This document shows, piece by piece, positions 54,058 through 62,935 of a DNA stretch of 64,000 bases (position 1 is its first letter; each line of letters begins with the position of its first letter). The translations under genes were made by a program, and so were the position numbers. The notes beneath the pieces are model-generated. The model made no database searches. It was not told where the DNA came from and saw only the letters and a program-made list of their open reading frames with translations. The stretch lies in assembly GCA_963519305.1 (NCBI GenBank), contig CAUQMS010000007.1:62001-126000 (forward strand). The letters are read 5' to 3'. This DNA comes from Ewingella sp963519305. GTDB lineage: Bacteria > Pseudomonadota > Gammaproteobacteria > Enterobacterales > Enterobacteriaceae.

Positions 54058-55395
54058 TCACTCTTTAAAGTCGGCAGCTTCCAGTTCATGGCGGGAGAGC
54101 AGCTTGTAAAATTCGGTACGGTTGCGTCCGGCGATACGCGCCGCGTTCGTGACGTTGCCTTTGGTTATCTGCAGTAACTTGCGCAGGTAATTCAGCTCGA
54201 ACTGATTACGGGCTTCGACGAAGGTCGGCAGCGCCGTGTTCTCCCCTTCCAGCGCCTGTTGCACTAACGCTTCGCTGATGACCGGTGCCGACGTCAGCGC
54301 CACGCACTGCTCGATAACATTCACCAGCTGGCGGACATTGCCTGGCCAGCTGGCGGCCATCAGCCGCTTCATGGCATCGGTAGAAAAACTGCGTACAAAG
54401 GGTTTATGACGCAGCGCAGAAACCCGCAGCAGATGCACCGCCAGCAGCGGAATATCTTCCGCGCGCTCGGTGAGCGTGGGTAATTTCAGGCTGACCACGT
54501 TTAAGCGGTAGAACAGATCTTCGCGAAACTCGCCCTTCTCCATCGCCTTCGGCAGGTTACGGTGAGTGGCTGAAATGATGCGCACATCGACGTCAATATC
54601 ATGATTACTGCCAAGCGGGCGCACCTTGCGCTCCTGCAATACCCGCAACAGCTTGACCTGCAGCGACAGCGGCATATCGCCGATCTCATCAAGAAACAGC
54701 GTGCCACCGGCAGCGGCCTGGAACAATCCTTCACGGCTGCTCACGGCTCCGGTGAAGGCACCTTTGGCATGACCGAACAGTTCAGACTCCAGCAACTGCT
54801 CCGGCAATGCGCCGCAGTTAATGGCGGTAAAGGCCTTTTTGCCGCGCGGGCTGGCGGCGTGAATGGCCTGCGCCAGCACCTCTTTGCCGGTGCCGCTCTG
54901 GCCGTTAATCAGCACGCTGACGTCAGACTGCGCCACCATATTGGCCTGTTCGAGTAAACGTATCATGACCGGATTACGGGTGACGATGGCTTCGCGCCAG
55001 CTTTCGTCTCCGGCCGGGGATGAGAGCGCCAGCGCCGCATCAATGGCTTTATAGAGCGCGTCGCGATCCACCGGTTTGGTCAGAAAGCTGAACACGCCCT
55101 GCTGCGTGGCGGCCACGGCGTCAGGGATCGAGCCGTGCGCAGTCAAGATGATCACTGGCATACCGGGCTGATGTTTCTGGATCTCGGCAAACAGCGCCAT
55201 CCCGTCCATTTCGTCCATGCGCAGATCGCTCAGCACCAGATCAATGCGTTCGCGGTTGAGCAGGCGCAGGGCTTCCGCTCCGCTTTCGGCGGTGGTCACC
55301 CGAAAACCTTCGCTGGTCAGGCGCATTCCCAGAAGTTTCAGCAAGCTCGGGTCGTCATCGACCAACAACAGGTTGGCGGCTTTATGTAGCGTCAT
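54058..55395 (-). CDS. glrR: GlrR (QseF), sigma-54-dependent response regulator
   Basis: 445 residues. Receiver domain 1-120 with the phospho-acceptor Asp in LVLSDLRMDEMDG near 56; AAA+ domain about 134-360 with Walker A GQSGTGKEV near 165, the sigma-54 contact loop GAFTGA near 214 and Walker B LFLDEIGD near 235; C-terminal Fis-type HTH (GNVTNAARIAGRNRTEFYKL). It activates glmY from TGTC-N10-GACA sites. Overlaps glrG by 4 bp. Confidence 0.96.
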   Translation of the reverse strand: MTLHKAANLLLVDDDPSLLKLLGMRLTSEGFRVTTAESGAEALRLLNRERIDLVLSDLRMDEMDGMALFAEIQKHQPGMPVIILTAHGSIPDAVAATQQGVFSFLTKPVDRDALYKAIDAALALSSPAGDESWREAIVTRNPVMIRLLEQANMVAQSDVSVLINGQSGTGKEVLAQAIHAASPRGKKAFTAINCGALPEQLLESELFGHAKGAFTGAVSSREGLFQAAAGGTLFLDEIGDMPLSLQVKLLRVLQERKVRPLGSNHDIDVDVRIISATHRNLPKAMEKGEFREDLFYRLNVVSLKLPTLTERAEDIPLLAVHLLRVSALRHKPFVRSFSTDAMKRLMAASWPGNVRQLVNVIEQCVALTSAPVISEALVQQALEGENTALPTFVEARNQFELNYLRKLLQITKGNVTNAARIAGRNRTEFYKLLSRHELEAADFKE

Positions 55396-56150
55396 GGTCT
55401 GTTCTGCTCCCTGTCCGGGGATGTGTAGGTCTCTTCCGGCTTGACGGGTGAAGCCGTGCTGCTGTCGCTGTCCGGCACATCATTTTGCATCTGTTTGCGC
55501 GAGGAGAGCTGACGTTCAATATCTGTCAGATTTTTCAGTTTGCGCTGCGTGTCCGCCAGACTCGCCTGCAATGCGGTTTGTTGCTGCGTCATCAGCTCAA
55601 GCTTATTCTCAGCCACTTCCTGTTGACGCGCGTTACGGCCTTTTTCATCACCCAGCGTCACCTGCAACGTCTGGCGTTCGCGCCAGAGTTGCACCAGCGG
55701 GCGGATAGCGCCCGGCATCTGCGCACGGTACTGATTCACATGGGTAAGCAAAGCGCGCCGTTGTTGCAAGTCCGGGTCAGTACCGGAGAGCAAAATGCTC
55801 TGCTTAAACACGGTGTCCCAACGGGTCGGCTTAATCTGCTGTGCCTGATAACGCGCCTGCGTATCGCTCATGCGATCGGCGCAATCCATCGCCCGCAGCC
55901 AGTAAAGCGAGTTGGTCATGGCATCGCTGTCATCTAATGTCCATAAGGTTTCACAAGGCGCAAGGCGAAAATCCACCACTTTCGTGGTCGGGATCATATC
56001 CTCGACCGGGCGATAATAGGTATCACTGGACGAATGCGGCGTACACCCCGCCAGTAGGGCCGGTACAGCCACCAGCGCCAGCGCGGCACGACGAAAAGTG
56101 GCGTTCAACCATTGCTGAAGTGGTAATAAAAAAGGAGTTACAGCGCCCAT
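55392..56150 (-). CDS. glrG: GlrG (QseG), lipoprotein of the GlrKR system
   Basis: 252 residues. Signal peptide with lipobox ALLAGC near residue 36, followed by a helical periplasmic part and a low-complexity Ser/Pro tail. E. coli QseG is an outer-membrane lipoprotein that contacts the GlrK sensor and tunes its activity. ATG at 56150 is preferred because AGGAG lies 6 bp upstream; the in-frame ATG at 56165 lacks a ribosome site. Lies between glrK and glrR in the operon. Confidence 0.85.
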   Translation of the reverse strand: MGAVTPFLLPLQQWLNATFRRAALALVAVPALLAGCTPHSSSDTYYRPVEDMIPTTKVVDFRLAPCETLWTLDDSDAMTNSLYWLRAMDCADRMSDTQARYQAQQIKPTRWDTVFKQSILLSGTDPDLQQRRALLTHVNQYRAQMPGAIRPLVQLWRERQTLQVTLGDEKGRNARQQEVAENKLELMTQQQTALQASLADTQRKLKNLTDIERQLSSRKQMQNDVPDSDSSTASPVKPEETYTSPDREQNRP

Positions 56151-56179
56151 CAGGCGCTCCTGCATAAAGATGCGATCAT

Positions 56180-57610
56180 TTATGGGGTTTTCTCAGCAGT
56201 TAATGGCAATTCAATACGAAAACAGACATCAGCGCCCTCAACGGTCACCAGTCTTAATTCACCACGCATCCTGCGTATGCAGTCTTGTGCAATACTCAGC
56301 CCCAAACCACTGCCTTTGACAGCACCTTTACGTTGCTGACTTCCCTGATAAAACGGTTCGAAAATCATCGTCTGTTCGGCCTCTGGAATAGGGGTGCCGC
56401 TATTGGCGACATCAATAATCACCCGGTTTTCCAGCTGCTGACTGCGGATCCAAATGGTACCGGATTCAGCGCCGTAGTGCACCGCATTGGAGTAGAGATT
56501 ATCCAGTACGCGCATCAGTAAGGTCGGCTCTGCCCAACAAGATTTGGCACCAATGCTGACCTCGCTGCGAATATGCTTGGCCCGCGCAGGCAAACTGTTC
56601 GACGCCACCACGCTTTCGATCATCTCCCGCAGATCAACCCGCTCTTTTTCGGTCGGGCCATCGGCCAGTTTACGGTTGTAGTCGAGCAGCTGTTCGATCA
56701 GGGTTTGCAGATGACGGCTGCTGTCATTGAGGATCGCCACCACCTCTTTTTGATCCGGCGTCAGCGGCCCTGCAACCTCATCCTGCAACAATTCGGTGCC
56801 CTCGCGCATACTGGCCAGCGGCGTTTTCAGTTCATGGGAGATATGGCGCAGAAACTCATGCCGCTGGGACTCCAGCCAGGCCAGACGCTCACTCAGCCAC
56901 ACAATACGCTGCGCCAGTGAGCGGATCTCGCGCGGGCCTTTAAATTTGTCGGCATTGCCAAGCGGACGCCCTTCACCGAGGCGGTTGATCATCCTCTCCA
57001 CGCCCTTCACCGGGCCGATAATCATGCGGGTAAACAGCAGGACCAGCGCGCCGCTGAGTAAGAAAAGTACCAGTGCCTGCCAGCCAAAAAACTGTCCGCG
57101 TTCGGCAATCGCCCGTTGCAGTTGCTGGCCGCGGGAGAAGATCACTTCGCGGGTGGCCTGAACCATTTCCGCGTTGGAGCGGGCAAAATTCTCCAGCTCG
57201 GCGGAAGACGCCGGGGCCGGCGCATTATTCACGCATTTGAGATCGGTTAGCTGTGTGAGCAGAGCACGCAACGTCTGGTAATAACGCACATCAGGCAGCA
57301 CTGGCGCATGGGCATCCAGCATTTGGGAATAACGTTTATATTGGGTCTGATACAGGCGGGATAACGTGGGGTCATCCAGCACACAGTACTGGCGGTAACT
57401 GCGTTCCATTTCCAGTGCCGCACTGGACATCGCTTCGCTGCGCCGGGCGTCGGTCAGCGTGGTGCGGTTAATTTCAGCGGCTTGCTTACTCAGGTGGTCA
57501 AGGCTTTGATAAGCCTGATAGGCCAGCACCAGCAGCGGCAGCAGTACCAGCAGGAAGGCCATCAGCACGAGCTGACGCAGGGATCCGGGAAATATTCTTC
57601 CTCTTTTCAA
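56180..57610 (-). CDS. glrK: GlrK (QseE), sensor histidine kinase
   Basis: 476 residues. Two membrane spans (about 10-30 and 172-195) enclose a periplasmic sensor; HAMP region near 195-250; phospho-acceptor His in FLRHISHELKTPLASMREG near 258-276; ATP-binding boxes NLYSNAVHYGAESG and GSGLGLSIAQDCI at the C-terminus. Phosphorylates GlrR. The 3' partner genes glrG and glrR follow; the target sRNA gene glmY lies just upstream. Confidence 0.95.
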   Translation of the reverse strand: MKRGRIFPGSLRQLVLMAFLLVLLPLLVLAYQAYQSLDHLSKQAAEINRTTLTDARRSEAMSSAALEMERSYRQYCVLDDPTLSRLYQTQYKRYSQMLDAHAPVLPDVRYYQTLRALLTQLTDLKCVNNAPAPASSAELENFARSNAEMVQATREVIFSRGQQLQRAIAERGQFFGWQALVLFLLSGALVLLFTRMIIGPVKGVERMINRLGEGRPLGNADKFKGPREIRSLAQRIVWLSERLAWLESQRHEFLRHISHELKTPLASMREGTELLQDEVAGPLTPDQKEVVAILNDSSRHLQTLIEQLLDYNRKLADGPTEKERVDLREMIESVVASNSLPARAKHIRSEVSIGAKSCWAEPTLLMRVLDNLYSNAVHYGAESGTIWIRSQQLENRVIIDVANSGTPIPEAEQTMIFEPFYQGSQQRKGAVKGSGLGLSIAQDCIRRMRGELRLVTVEGADVCFRIELPLTAEKTP

Positions 57611-57744
57611 CGCATTTATCTCATTCGCTGGCGATCTGTAAATGCTAACTGAGTAACACAGTTACAGCCAGAAAAGAGTCAGATTTAACAGGGTTTACAG
57701 AGGATTCGGGAAACAATAGCAGAGGGCTTTACGGAGCTGGCGTT

Positions 57745-57941
57745 GCTGAACGCCTCTATGGCGTTCAGCAAACCGGAAAAGGTGGTGCCTCACTCAACGT
57801 GTCGTTCGATGTTTGATAACGTGCTTTCGCCGCGATTATCGATGGAGTGAACGATAGGCACCTTTCTTTGGCGTCATTCGGACATTATGGGCGTTAATTG
57901 CGGATTAGCGCAGGCTTTCATAATTAATTGAATGAGCAACT
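57745..57941 (-). ncRNA. glmY: GlmY small RNA
   Basis: On the minus strand upstream of glrK, where E. coli keeps glmY. The RNA would begin AGTTGCTCATTCA and then contains TCCGAATGACGCC, GGTGCCTATCGTTCACT and CGTTGAGTGAGGCACC, blocks shared by GlmY/GlmZ. A 10 bp hairpin (GCTGAACGCC/GGCGTTCAGC at 57745-57769) marks the 3' end, though no U-run follows it, so the exact end is uncertain. GlmY protects GlmZ from RapZ-directed decay and thereby raises GlmS (glucosamine-6-phosphate synthase). Confidence 0.85.
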
Positions 57942-57951
57942 GCACGTATCA

Positions 57952-57967
57952 TGCAGAATGTGTGCCA
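57952..57967 (-). promoter_or_regulatory. Sigma-54 promoter of glmY
   Basis: TGGCACACATTCTGCA on the minus strand has GG and GC at the exact -24/-12 spacing, placing +1 at 57941, the A that opens the GlmY sequence. Confidence 0.88.
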
Positions 57968-58000
57968 CTCTTTACAAGTAATTTATAACCAATTGGTTTT

Positions 58001-58013
58001 AATCAATTATTTA
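58001..58013. promoter_or_regulatory. IHF site upstream of glmY, proximal
   Basis: AATCAATTATTTA matches the IHF consensus WATCAANNNNTTR exactly, about 60-72 bp upstream of the glmY start. Confidence 0.6.
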
Positions 58014-58122
58014 ATTATCCCTTCTTGTTCACACCCGAATAGCCCCCGAGATTTAAGACACAAATCCACCAAAGCGTCGCCAAAAACCAACAGATAATCG
58101 GAGTAAAATTTAAATCATTTTA

Positions 58123-58135
58123 AATCAATGAATTA
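58123..58135. promoter_or_regulatory. IHF site upstream of glmY, distal
   Basis: AATCAATGAATTA matches WATCAANNNNTTR exactly and lies beside the first GlrR site. Confidence 0.6.
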
Positions 58136-58137
58136 AA

Positions 58138-58155
58138 TGTCACCTTTTTGAGACA
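58138..58155. promoter_or_regulatory. GlrR binding site 1 of glmY
   Basis: TGTC-N10-GACA, exact match to the GlrR recognition pattern, about 200 bp upstream of the sigma-54 promoter. Confidence 0.7.
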
Positions 58156-58170
58156 CTTCATATCCCGCTT

Positions 58171-58188
58171 TGTCGTCATTTTCCTACA
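58171..58188. promoter_or_regulatory. GlrR binding site 2 of glmY, one mismatch
   Basis: TGTC-N10-TACA, one base from the GlrR pattern, 33 bp further upstream than site 1 (start to start). Confidence 0.45.
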
Positions 58189-58220
58189 ACGTTGCAGACA
58201 TCCGGGCCAGCGCGGGGTGA

Positions 58221-60170
58221 TCAGTGTTCACTAAAGCCCAGCGCGTTAGGTACCGGAACGTCCTGCTCACAGTTGGCCGGGTTATCCACTTTTGCGGGGT
58301 CACACTTCGCCACCACTTCCGGCGGCAGGAAAATATGATCGAGGATCGCACGGGCCGTCGGGCCAGCAACAACGCCGTCTCCGCCACCGTTCTCGAGGAT
58401 TAGCGCCATCACCACCGTCGGGTTCTTATAAGGCGCAAACGCCGTATAGAAGATATGGTCACGCAGACGTATCGGGGTCATTTTGGCGTTGTAGATCTGG
58501 TTCTCACGTAAACTAAAGACCTGCGATGTCCCTGATTTCGCAGCAATCTGGTACGGCGCAGTATGGAAGAGTTTATAACCGGTGCCGTTCGGGAAGTTCG
58601 CCATACCGAACATGCCGTTACGCACGATGCCCCAGATAGGCGACTTCGGATCGGCAATTTGCGGCGCAGGTGGCTGAACATACGGCGTGATCACTTTCCC
58701 GCTTTTACTGGAATAGAGCAGATGCGGGGTTTTTAGCTTGCCGTTGTTTACCAGCGCACTCAGTGCCCGCACCATCTGAATCGGTGTTGCGACCCAATAC
58801 CCCTGCCCGATACCCACGGAGACAGTATCGCCCTGATACCAGCCTTTTTTGTGTATGCGCATTTTCCAGTCGCGGCTTGGCAACACGCCGTTGTACTGCT
58901 CATCCAGATCGATACCGGTAGACTGCCCGTAACCAAATTTAGTCAGCCATTCATGGATGCGGTCAATGCCCATTTCATAGGCCACCTGATAGAAAAAGGT
59001 ATCGGCGGACTCTTCGATGGCCTTGGTGACGTTGAGCAGGCCGTGGCCGGTTTTGAGCCAGTCGCGGTAATGCCTGTCGGTACCCGGCAGCGTCCAGGTC
59101 GGCGCGCCGAAGAAGGTCGTTTGTGGCGTGATCACTCCGGCAAACAGGGCTGATGTCGCCATAAAAGGTTTCACGGTTGATGCGGGTGGATAAAGCCCCT
59201 GCGTCACGCGGTTAATGAGAGGCAGATCCGGGTTTTTCAGCAACGCGCTGTACTGTTTGCTGGAGATGCCGTTCACGAACGGATTGGGGTCATAACTCGG
59301 GCTGGAGACCATCGCCTTGATGCCGCCGTCGCGCGGATCCATCACTACCACCGCCGCCCGCTGGCCTTTGAGCACTTTTTCGATGTACTGCTGCAAGCCA
59401 AGATCCAGCGTCAGATAGATGTTCTGACCTGCCTGTGGCGGTACCTCTCGCAGCAAGCGCACCACGTGGCCGTGGTTATCCACTTCCACTTCCTGATAGC
59501 CGGTGTGGCCGTGCAGGATATTCTCGTAGTACTTCTCTACGCCCTGCTTACCAATATCGTGGTCTGCGGCGTAGTTCTCTGCAATGCCTTCCTTATCAAG
59601 CCGCTTCGCATCCTTGTCGTTGATTTTCGACACGTAACCCACCACGTGAGCCAGTTCCGCACCATAAGGATATTGCCGCTGCTGATAAGTGCTGATCGAC
59701 ACGCCGGGAAAATTGAACTGATTGACAGAGAACCGCGCGACTTCCACATCGGTCAGCGCCAGTTTCAGCGGGATCTCGGCGAATTTCCGACCGTGGTACA
59801 TCGCATCATGGAAGGCATCAATATCATCTTTGGTCAGATCGACAATCGGCGTCAGCGCCTGCAGGGTAGCCTTGAGGTCATCCACTTTGCCGGGGATCAC
59901 TTCAATCTGATACAGGGTGATATTTTGCGCCAGGATCACCCCGTTGCGATCCATGATAAGACCGCGGCTTGGGGCGATCGGCAGCATTTTGATGTCATTC
60001 TGATTGGAGCGGGTCTGGTAGAAATCATGCATCCCCACCTGCAAATGATACAAGTTGAAGACCAGAATTGCCGAAAGCAGCACCACAACCACAAAGGCAA
60101 TAACGGCACGGCGGACGAAAAGGACGGCCTCAGCGGTATGGTCACGAATTTCGTCGTTAAGTAGGGCCAT
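58221..60170 (-). CDS. Penicillin-binding protein 2 paralogue (MrdA-like)
   Basis: 649 residues (E. coli MrdA 633). One N-terminal membrane span near 22-45 (AVIAFVVVVLLSAILVFNLY), a pedestal domain with RGLIMDRNGVILAQN near 70, and a transpeptidase domain with the catalytic Ser in PPASTVKPFM near 328, ESADTFFYQVAYEMG near 387 and AAKSGTSQVFS near 544. It forms cell-wall cross-links in the elongasome. mrdB/rodA and the rlpA-dacA neighbours of the classical mrdA locus are absent here. It is therefore probably a second, conditional copy like the PBP2-SAL paralogue of Salmonella, though the main copy is outside the window and this is inferred. Confidence 0.88.
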   Translation of the reverse strand: MALLNDEIRDHTAEAVLFVRRAVIAFVVVVLLSAILVFNLYHLQVGMHDFYQTRSNQNDIKMLPIAPSRGLIMDRNGVILAQNITLYQIEVIPGKVDDLKATLQALTPIVDLTKDDIDAFHDAMYHGRKFAEIPLKLALTDVEVARFSVNQFNFPGVSISTYQQRQYPYGAELAHVVGYVSKINDKDAKRLDKEGIAENYAADHDIGKQGVEKYYENILHGHTGYQEVEVDNHGHVVRLLREVPPQAGQNIYLTLDLGLQQYIEKVLKGQRAAVVVMDPRDGGIKAMVSSPSYDPNPFVNGISSKQYSALLKNPDLPLINRVTQGLYPPASTVKPFMATSALFAGVITPQTTFFGAPTWTLPGTDRHYRDWLKTGHGLLNVTKAIEESADTFFYQVAYEMGIDRIHEWLTKFGYGQSTGIDLDEQYNGVLPSRDWKMRIHKKGWYQGDTVSVGIGQGYWVATPIQMVRALSALVNNGKLKTPHLLYSSKSGKVITPYVQPPAPQIADPKSPIWGIVRNGMFGMANFPNGTGYKLFHTAPYQIAAKSGTSQVFSLRENQIYNAKMTPIRLRDHIFYTAFAPYKNPTVVMALILENGGGDGVVAGPTARAILDHIFLPPEVVAKCDPAKVDNPANCEQDVPVPNALGFSEH

Positions 60171-60340
60171 AAGCGGGCAAGTACCTTTCTGGTCAGTTTC
60201 TTACACGGCGGAGAAAACGCAGTGATGAAAAGTGCGCAAGTCTAGCCCCTAAGTACGGGGGCGACTATCAGAAGTGTGCTAATGATGTGGCAGTAATGTT
60301 TCTATTTATGAATACTTTGGTGGCGCTGTCACAGGATAAT

Positions 60341-60366
60341 AAAAAACCCGGCGCAGTGGCCGGGTT
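60341..60366 (-). terminator. Terminator of the small secreted protein gene
   Basis: On the minus strand AACCCGGCC ACTGC GCCGGGTTTTTTATT, 22 bp after the stop at 60388. Confidence 0.85.
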
Positions 60367-60387
60367 CCGTCTGTGCGCTCTGCGCGG

Positions 60388-60753
60388 CTACTTCGTGCTG
60401 ACCTGCACACAGTCGCCATAGACATAACCTTCGGTCTCAGTGGCAACCACAAAGCTATTTTTCACGTGAATATACATCAGGTTGTCTTCGGCTCCGGCCT
60501 TCATGGGCTGGTTATTCTGCCCGATAATATCGGTCAGTTCGGGGCTGGTGATCATTTTGGTCCCGTCCGGAGAGAAGGTGAAAGTATTCCCGGCATCAAA
60601 GACATGCGCTTCTTTATTGACTACGTCCGCCGTTTCCGTCCCGTCCGCCGCCTGTACGTTGTGTGTCAGCACACATTTATACGCCGTGACTGCGGAGGCT
60701 GAAAAGGAAGTGAACGCCAGCAAAACCGCCATCAAAGCACCCAACCTGAACAT
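60388..60753 (-). CDS. Small secreted protein of unknown function
   Basis: 121 residues. A Sec signal peptide (FRLGALMAVLLAFTSFSASA) is followed by about 100 residues with two Cys, one near the mature start (AYKCVLTHN) and one near the end (YVYGDCVQV), which could form a disulfide in the periplasm. ATG at 60753 is chosen because AGGA precedes it and the signal peptide starts there; the in-frame ATG at 60786 gives a charged leader. Not recognised. Own terminator downstream, so a single-gene unit. Confidence 0.7.
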   Translation of the reverse strand: MFRLGALMAVLLAFTSFSASAVTAYKCVLTHNVQAADGTETADVVNKEAHVFDAGNTFTFSPDGTKMITSPELTDIIGQNNQPMKAGAEDNLMYIHVKNSFVVATETEGYVYGDCVQVSTK

Positions 60754-60986
60754 AAGAATATTCCTAACATGAAAGTTGCGGCACATCCTATCACCTGCGT
60801 TTTTGATGGGAAGAGGCTGGCGAAAAAATATTCATGTCCGCAAGGCAAGGTGAAAGCTCCAAAACTAATTTCTCAATTCATGACCCAGATCAAACAAAAC
60901 CCGCGCCCTGACTGGGCTGCGTGGCCGTTTTAACTGCAATTTCCGCCCCATTTCATGCCCAAAAACGCTGTTCATACCTCTGTTAG

Positions 60987-61017
60987 TGCATTTCATTCCT
61001 GCACGGAGGCATCTCAT
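60987..61017 (+). promoter_or_regulatory. YpdB-type direct repeat upstream of yhjX
   Basis: TGCATTTCAT, then exactly 11 bp, then GGCATCTCAT. This matches the YpdB response-regulator site of E. coli yhjX (GGCATTTCAT-N11-GGCATTTCAT) with one change in each half. A further CCCATTTCAT half lies at 60947-60956. TATCAT at about 61051 may be the -10. Confidence 0.8.
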
Positions 61018-61098
61018 GCCGTAAACGGATCGCTGTGCAAAGATCCATTTATCATACAAACAGATTAATTGACTTTACTTCGCTCGGGAGAACCCATT

Positions 61099-62337
61099 AT
61101 GAGTGACAAATCAGGCATGCAGAATTACAACCGTACCCGTTGGCTGACGCTGTTCGGCACCATCATTACTCAGTTTGCTCTGGGCTCCGTTTATACCTGG
61201 AGTCTGTTTAACGGCCAGCTGTCGCAAAAGCTCGATGAGCCGATCAGCCGCGTGGCGTTCTCCTTTGGTTTGCTGAGCCTCGGCCTGGCGATTGCTTCCT
61301 CCGTCGCCGGTAAACTTCAGGATCGTTTCGGCGTGAAGAAAGTCACCATGGCGGCCGGTGTGATGATGGCGGTCGGTTTTGCCCTCACAGCCCATTCAAA
61401 CAATCTCATCATGCTTTATCTCAGCGCCGGTGTGCTGGTCGGTCTGGCCGACGGTGCCGGGTATCTGATGACCCTCTCCAACTGCGTGAAATGGTTCCCT
61501 GAGCGTAAAGGAATGATCTCTGCCTGCGCCATCGGGGCTTACGGCCTTGGCAGCCTGGGCTTCAAATTCATTTGCGGTCATTTACTGGCAGTCAATTCGC
61601 TGGAAAACACCTTTATCATCTGGGGCGTTATGGCGATGGTGATGATCATTATCGGTGGTCTGATGATGACTGACGCACCGAAACAGGAAGCGCAAACCGT
61701 CACCTGCGATGAAGACAACCTGACCAGCAGCCGCGATTTCACGCTGGCAGAAGCCGTACGTATGCCGCAGTACTGGATGCTGGCGCTGATGTTCCTGACT
61801 TCCTGCATGAGCGGTCTGTATGTCATTGGTGTGGCGAAAGATATCGGCGAAGGCATGGTGCACCTGAATGCCATTACCGCCGCTAATGCCGTGACCGTCA
61901 TCGCGATTGCCAACCTGAGCGGACGCCTGATCCTTGGTGTGCTATCTGATAAAATGGCCCGCATCCGCGTGATCTCTATGGCGCAGGTGATTTCACTGGT
62001 CGGCATGAGCATTCTGCTGTTCTCCAGCATGAATGAAACCCTGTTCTTTATTTCCGTAGCCTGCGTCGCCTTCAGCTTCGGCGGCACAATCACGGTGTAT
62101 CCGTCACTGGTCAGCGACTTCTTTGGTCTGAATAACCTGACCAAAAACTACGGACTGCTGTATCTGGGCTTTGGTATCGGCAGCGTGATGGGTTCGCTGA
62201 TTGCCTCCGTGTTCGGTGGCTTCGTTGTGACCTTCGCCTTCATCACGGTTCTGCTGCTGGTCTCTTTAGTGCTCTCTGCCACAATTCGCCTACCGAAAAA
62301 ATCCGAGCAAGTGCATAATGCGCTACAGCACGCATAG
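61099..62337 (+). CDS. yhjX: YhjX-like MFS transporter (OFA family, pyruvate-induced)
   Basis: 412 residues, twelve membrane helices. NRTRWLTLFGTIITQFALGS near residue 10, SFGLLSLGLAIASSVAGKL near 55 and DGAGYLMTLSNCVKWFPERK near 119-138 follow E. coli YhjX closely. YhjX is induced by pyruvate through YpdAB and is thought to move pyruvate. ATG at 61099 with GGGAG 8 bp upstream is chosen over an in-frame ATG at 61069. A YpdB-type direct repeat precedes it and a terminator follows. Confidence 0.92.
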   Translation: MSDKSGMQNYNRTRWLTLFGTIITQFALGSVYTWSLFNGQLSQKLDEPISRVAFSFGLLSLGLAIASSVAGKLQDRFGVKKVTMAAGVMMAVGFALTAHSNNLIMLYLSAGVLVGLADGAGYLMTLSNCVKWFPERKGMISACAIGAYGLGSLGFKFICGHLLAVNSLENTFIIWGVMAMVMIIIGGLMMTDAPKQEAQTVTCDEDNLTSSRDFTLAEAVRMPQYWMLALMFLTSCMSGLYVIGVAKDIGEGMVHLNAITAANAVTVIAIANLSGRLILGVLSDKMARIRVISMAQVISLVGMSILLFSSMNETLFFISVACVAFSFGGTITVYPSLVSDFFGLNNLTKNYGLLYLGFGIGSVMGSLIASVFGGFVVTFAFITVLLLVSLVLSATIRLPKKSEQVHNALQHA

Positions 62338-62366
62338 GGCAGTTATTCCAAGCCATTAAAATGATG

Positions 62367-62394
62367 AACGGGAGCATAATTCGCTCCCGTTTCT
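62367..62394 (+). terminator. Intrinsic terminator of yhjX
   Basis: AACGGGAGC and GCTCCCGTT pair around ATAATTC, followed by TCTTATTG. Confidence 0.75.
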
Positions 62395-62466
62395 TATTGT
62401 TTAAATCGTTTTCACTGCACGCTGTCCTCTGCATCATTGACTCTTATTTTGACCGGACACGTATTA

Positions 62467-62667
62467 ATGAACCGCACTGCCGCCCTACTTTTTACTTTGA
62501 TTATTAGCACCCTTGCCTTTGACAGTGTTGCCGCCCAGCCATCCACCGCCCGGGATGTTGCATCAGAACTGAGCCGTAAAGCCCACGAAGGCGGCCAGCC
62601 GCGCACAACCACTCTCGATTCCAGCGCACACAGCAAATTATCAGCCCCCGCAGATACCCTGAACTGA
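62467..62667 (+). CDS. Small putative secreted protein
   Basis: 66 residues. A clear Sec signal peptide (RTAALLFTLIISTLAFDSVA) precedes a short hydrophilic tail rich in Ser, Ala and Thr. The ribosome site is weak (GGACA about 8 bp upstream). An in-frame ATG at 62437 would precede the signal peptide by ten residues. Not recognised; coding status is plausible but not certain. Confidence 0.5.
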   Translation: MNRTAALLFTLIISTLAFDSVAAQPSTARDVASELSRKAHEGGQPRTTTLDSSAHSKLSAPADTLN

Positions 62668-62848
62668 TTTCATTCCGACAGTCATCTGCCCAAAGGCCGC
62701 GTCAGGTCAAAAGATTGCCACTCATTCATTCACGAAGAAACCAGGTTTGTTATCATCACTTCGTGAAATCAATATGTCGCAACCCGAATGCTGAGCATTC
62801 TGGCGGATAAAGACCGGGGCAATGCAGCCCCACTCCATGGAGGGTAGG

Positions 62849-62935
62849 ATGAAAGCCACATTATTCTGGTTAACGATGGCGGGCGGTTCGATGGCGATTG
62901 GCTACGTGATGGCGCTGTTGATGGAAGTACTGTAG
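62849..62935 (+). CDS. 28-residue putative membrane peptide
   Basis: ATG at 62849 after GGAGGGTAGG, TAG at 62933-62935. The peptide starts MKATLFWLT and is almost wholly hydrophobic (Trp, Met, Gly, Ala, Leu, Val), ending with one Glu near the C-terminus: a single membrane span, as in known enterobacterial small membrane proteins. A perfect GAATGCT-G-AGCATTC palindrome lies upstream at 62786-62800. Not recognised. Confidence 0.5.
   Translation: MKATLFWLTMAGGSMAIGYVMALLMEVL

Noticed and set aside
60865..61059. 64-codon minus-strand frame upstream of yhjX
   Set aside because: Covers the YpdB-type repeats and promoter region, no ribosome site and no recognisable protein.
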